Part shown: piece by piece, positions 62,426 to 64,000 of the stretch | How the letters are laid out: every line of letters starts with the position of its first letter | How positions within the stretch are numbered: the first letter of the stretch is position 1 | Assembly (NCBI GenBank): GCA_013400115.1 | Contig: VXBP01008204.1 | Coordinates: 2,125,804-2,189,803 of the forward strand | DNA: 64,000 nt | Direction: 5' to 3' | DNA from: Rhinopomastus cyanomelas | Taxonomy: Eukaryota > Chordata > Aves > Bucerotiformes > Rhinopomastidae | Notes under the pieces: generated by a model | Seen by the model: only the letters and a program-made list of their open reading frames with translations | What the model was told of the DNA's origin: nothing | Database searches by the model: none | Position numbers and translations under genes: made by a program

Positions 62426-64000
62426 TGATCCCTGAAAAATTCACACCAATTTTTAAAGACGACTCCATTGGTGAAAGGGATGGATGATCCCTTTGGGACT
62501 CTTTATAAAACTCTATTTTTCACACCACAAAAAAACATATCCAATGCAGATTCTCTCCGGATGCATGTACAAGAATGATAAAACACCAATTAACAAGACA
62601 CAAAATTGACTAAGAACTAGCTCAACTAAATTCTCTCACACCTGCAAAATGAAATTCAACCTTCTCAAACTCCTAGCCTCCAGCAAAAGCCTGAATGAGT
62701 AGATAAGGTTTACAACACATCAAGGAGCTTAAAAACCAACTTTGCCTGATCTATAGAACAAGAAAGAAAATCCTAGGGTTGAAGACACCTTCTTGGAAGG
62801 ATTAGTTTACACAGTGGAACCATTACAGAAACTACTGGGAAGAATATCGAGCACTTTCATGGGAAGTCATGGGACTTGTAGCTGAAATGTCTCAAATGCC
62901 TTTCTAAATGAAGCATCTTGAGGATAATGATTTATCAGATGCACATGAGAGTAGAAGCAGCCATTAGAGATGCCGCAAGTGGTGCAGAAGAAGAGAGGTT
63001 GGAGACTCTACATTCAGAGCAACAGAGTTTCTGGGTGCAGCTAGTAAGGGCTTTGAACTCTAAGTGTTTGGACCAATAAATTGTATTTTCCCAAGTTAGC
63101 AGGCACATTTTTCCTGACATGAGTGCAACAATTCAGTTTAGCTAAAAAAATTGTTTTACTGGTATATAGCTGCTACACAGCATTTGCAATACAAATATAA
63201 ATGGCGAGGACTTGTGCTTCAGCTCCAGATCCCAGCAGGACCGATAAAATAAATACAGGAAATCTCTCTACTGCTAGGAAAGTCAATAGCAAAGATGCAG
63301 ACTTCAAAAGGAATCAATAGTATGACAACGCCTCTTCAAAATGGACCTGACCGTTAGAAGTGATACCTCCTTGCCTGCTGACATACACAATATTTTTAAT
63401 CTAATGATTTCAGCAACAAGGCATCATGTGTCTTAAAAGCATGACATGAGTTTAAAAGGAGGAAAGTTAAAGAAAAAGATGTTTGGCAGTCTGACGGTGC
63501 TTTTTGGAAGAAAACATTTGCCTTGTAGCTTTTTGCTCACAGCCCACATGTGCACTTCTTATTGTAAGCATGAGGGGTCAAACTAAACTTTAATGTAAGG
63601 TGATGTAATAAAATATTAAAATCAGTGAAGTGAAACAGGTTATGTTTAAAACACTGGGTACCTATTACTCCATTCTTTCCTCTTCCACTGATGTCCATTA
63701 GAGCACAAATTCAGGACATTCAATCAAAAGTGCACATACGAAACAGTAACGTTCAACCTTGGAAATGTTTTCATTAGACTGTTATTAAAGCTTATAAAGC
63801 TATTAACCTATTATTTATTCTGCTGCACTTAGACTATTTTTAAATGAGAAGAAAATAGCTCTTATAAGAGCAGAGGTCACCTGTAAAATGATCACTGTAG
63901 ACCTGATCAGTTTGCAATAAAATATGTTCGTTCTTGAGCGTGCTATGGGATTCATAGCAAGTGCTCTGCACCAGTCACTTGCTAATAGCTGTTGTGTTTG
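62426..64000. other. Right end of the window, nothing recognised
   Basis: AT-rich sequence without a recognised gene or repeat. Confidence 0.4.

Noticed and set aside
1..64000. CRISPR arrays, tRNA genes, endogenous retrovirus LTRs or proviral genes
   Set aside because: No regularly spaced repeats, no tRNA box A/B pair with cloverleaf, and no gag/pol-like frames or paired LTRs were recognised; all reverse transcriptase frames seen are of CR1 type.

Overview
The window looks like bird nuclear DNA (a crocodilian or turtle is less likely). The interspersed repeats that can be recognised are almost all CR1 non-LTR retrotransposons, the dominant avian LINE. They range from moderately diverged copies with readable ORF2 pieces to one very old copy of the type common in turtles and crocodilians. 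The DNA is AT-rich with one CpG island. No bacterial-type gene, tRNA gene, CRISPR array or functional rRNA gene was seen.

One host gene is supported. A CpG island at about 7.2-8.6 kb contains, on the minus strand, the first coding exon (7756-8403) of a SorCS-type VPS10-domain sorting receptor. The exon has a signal peptide, a basic propeptide with a furin-like arginine run, and the start of the VPS10 domain. It ends at a GTGAGT splice donor. SORCS3 is the preferred paralogue, on N-terminal similarity, and SORCS1 is the main alternative. The gene runs leftward, so 1-7755 is the start of its first intron and the other exons lie outside the window. Everything right of about 8.4 kb is 5' UTR, promoter and then some 55 kb of upstream DNA in which no further gene was recognised.

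The upstream region is mostly unannotatable single-copy-looking DNA with CR1 copies in clusters. There are a possible MIR-like SINE relic near 10.3 kb, degraded or short CR1 pieces at 14.3, 15.4-15.9, 17.6 and 24.3 kb, and two long minus-strand CR1s at 36.2-37.6 and 38.3-40.7 kb. The second of these keeps most of ORF2 but has lost the reverse transcriptase core. Further copies are an ancient fragment at 44.7-44.9 kb, a plus-strand copy at 50.8-51.5 kb, an ancient reptile-type CR1 at 52.3-53.85 kb, a nested complex at 57.8-59.65 kb and a plus-strand copy at 61.5-62.4 kb. No CR1 was recognised in the first 14 kb, around the promoter.

The most unusual structure is in the nested complex. A minus-strand CR1 (58229-59352) interrupted an older plus-strand CR1. 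At its truncated 5' end it is fused, in the same orientation, to about 90 nt of 5S rRNA sequence (59353-59446). This is the structure expected from template switching during target-primed reverse transcription, or from a 5S-headed retroelement. Several non-repetitive AT-rich stretches that keep scattered CpGs are flagged as candidate conserved regulatory elements; this is inference only.
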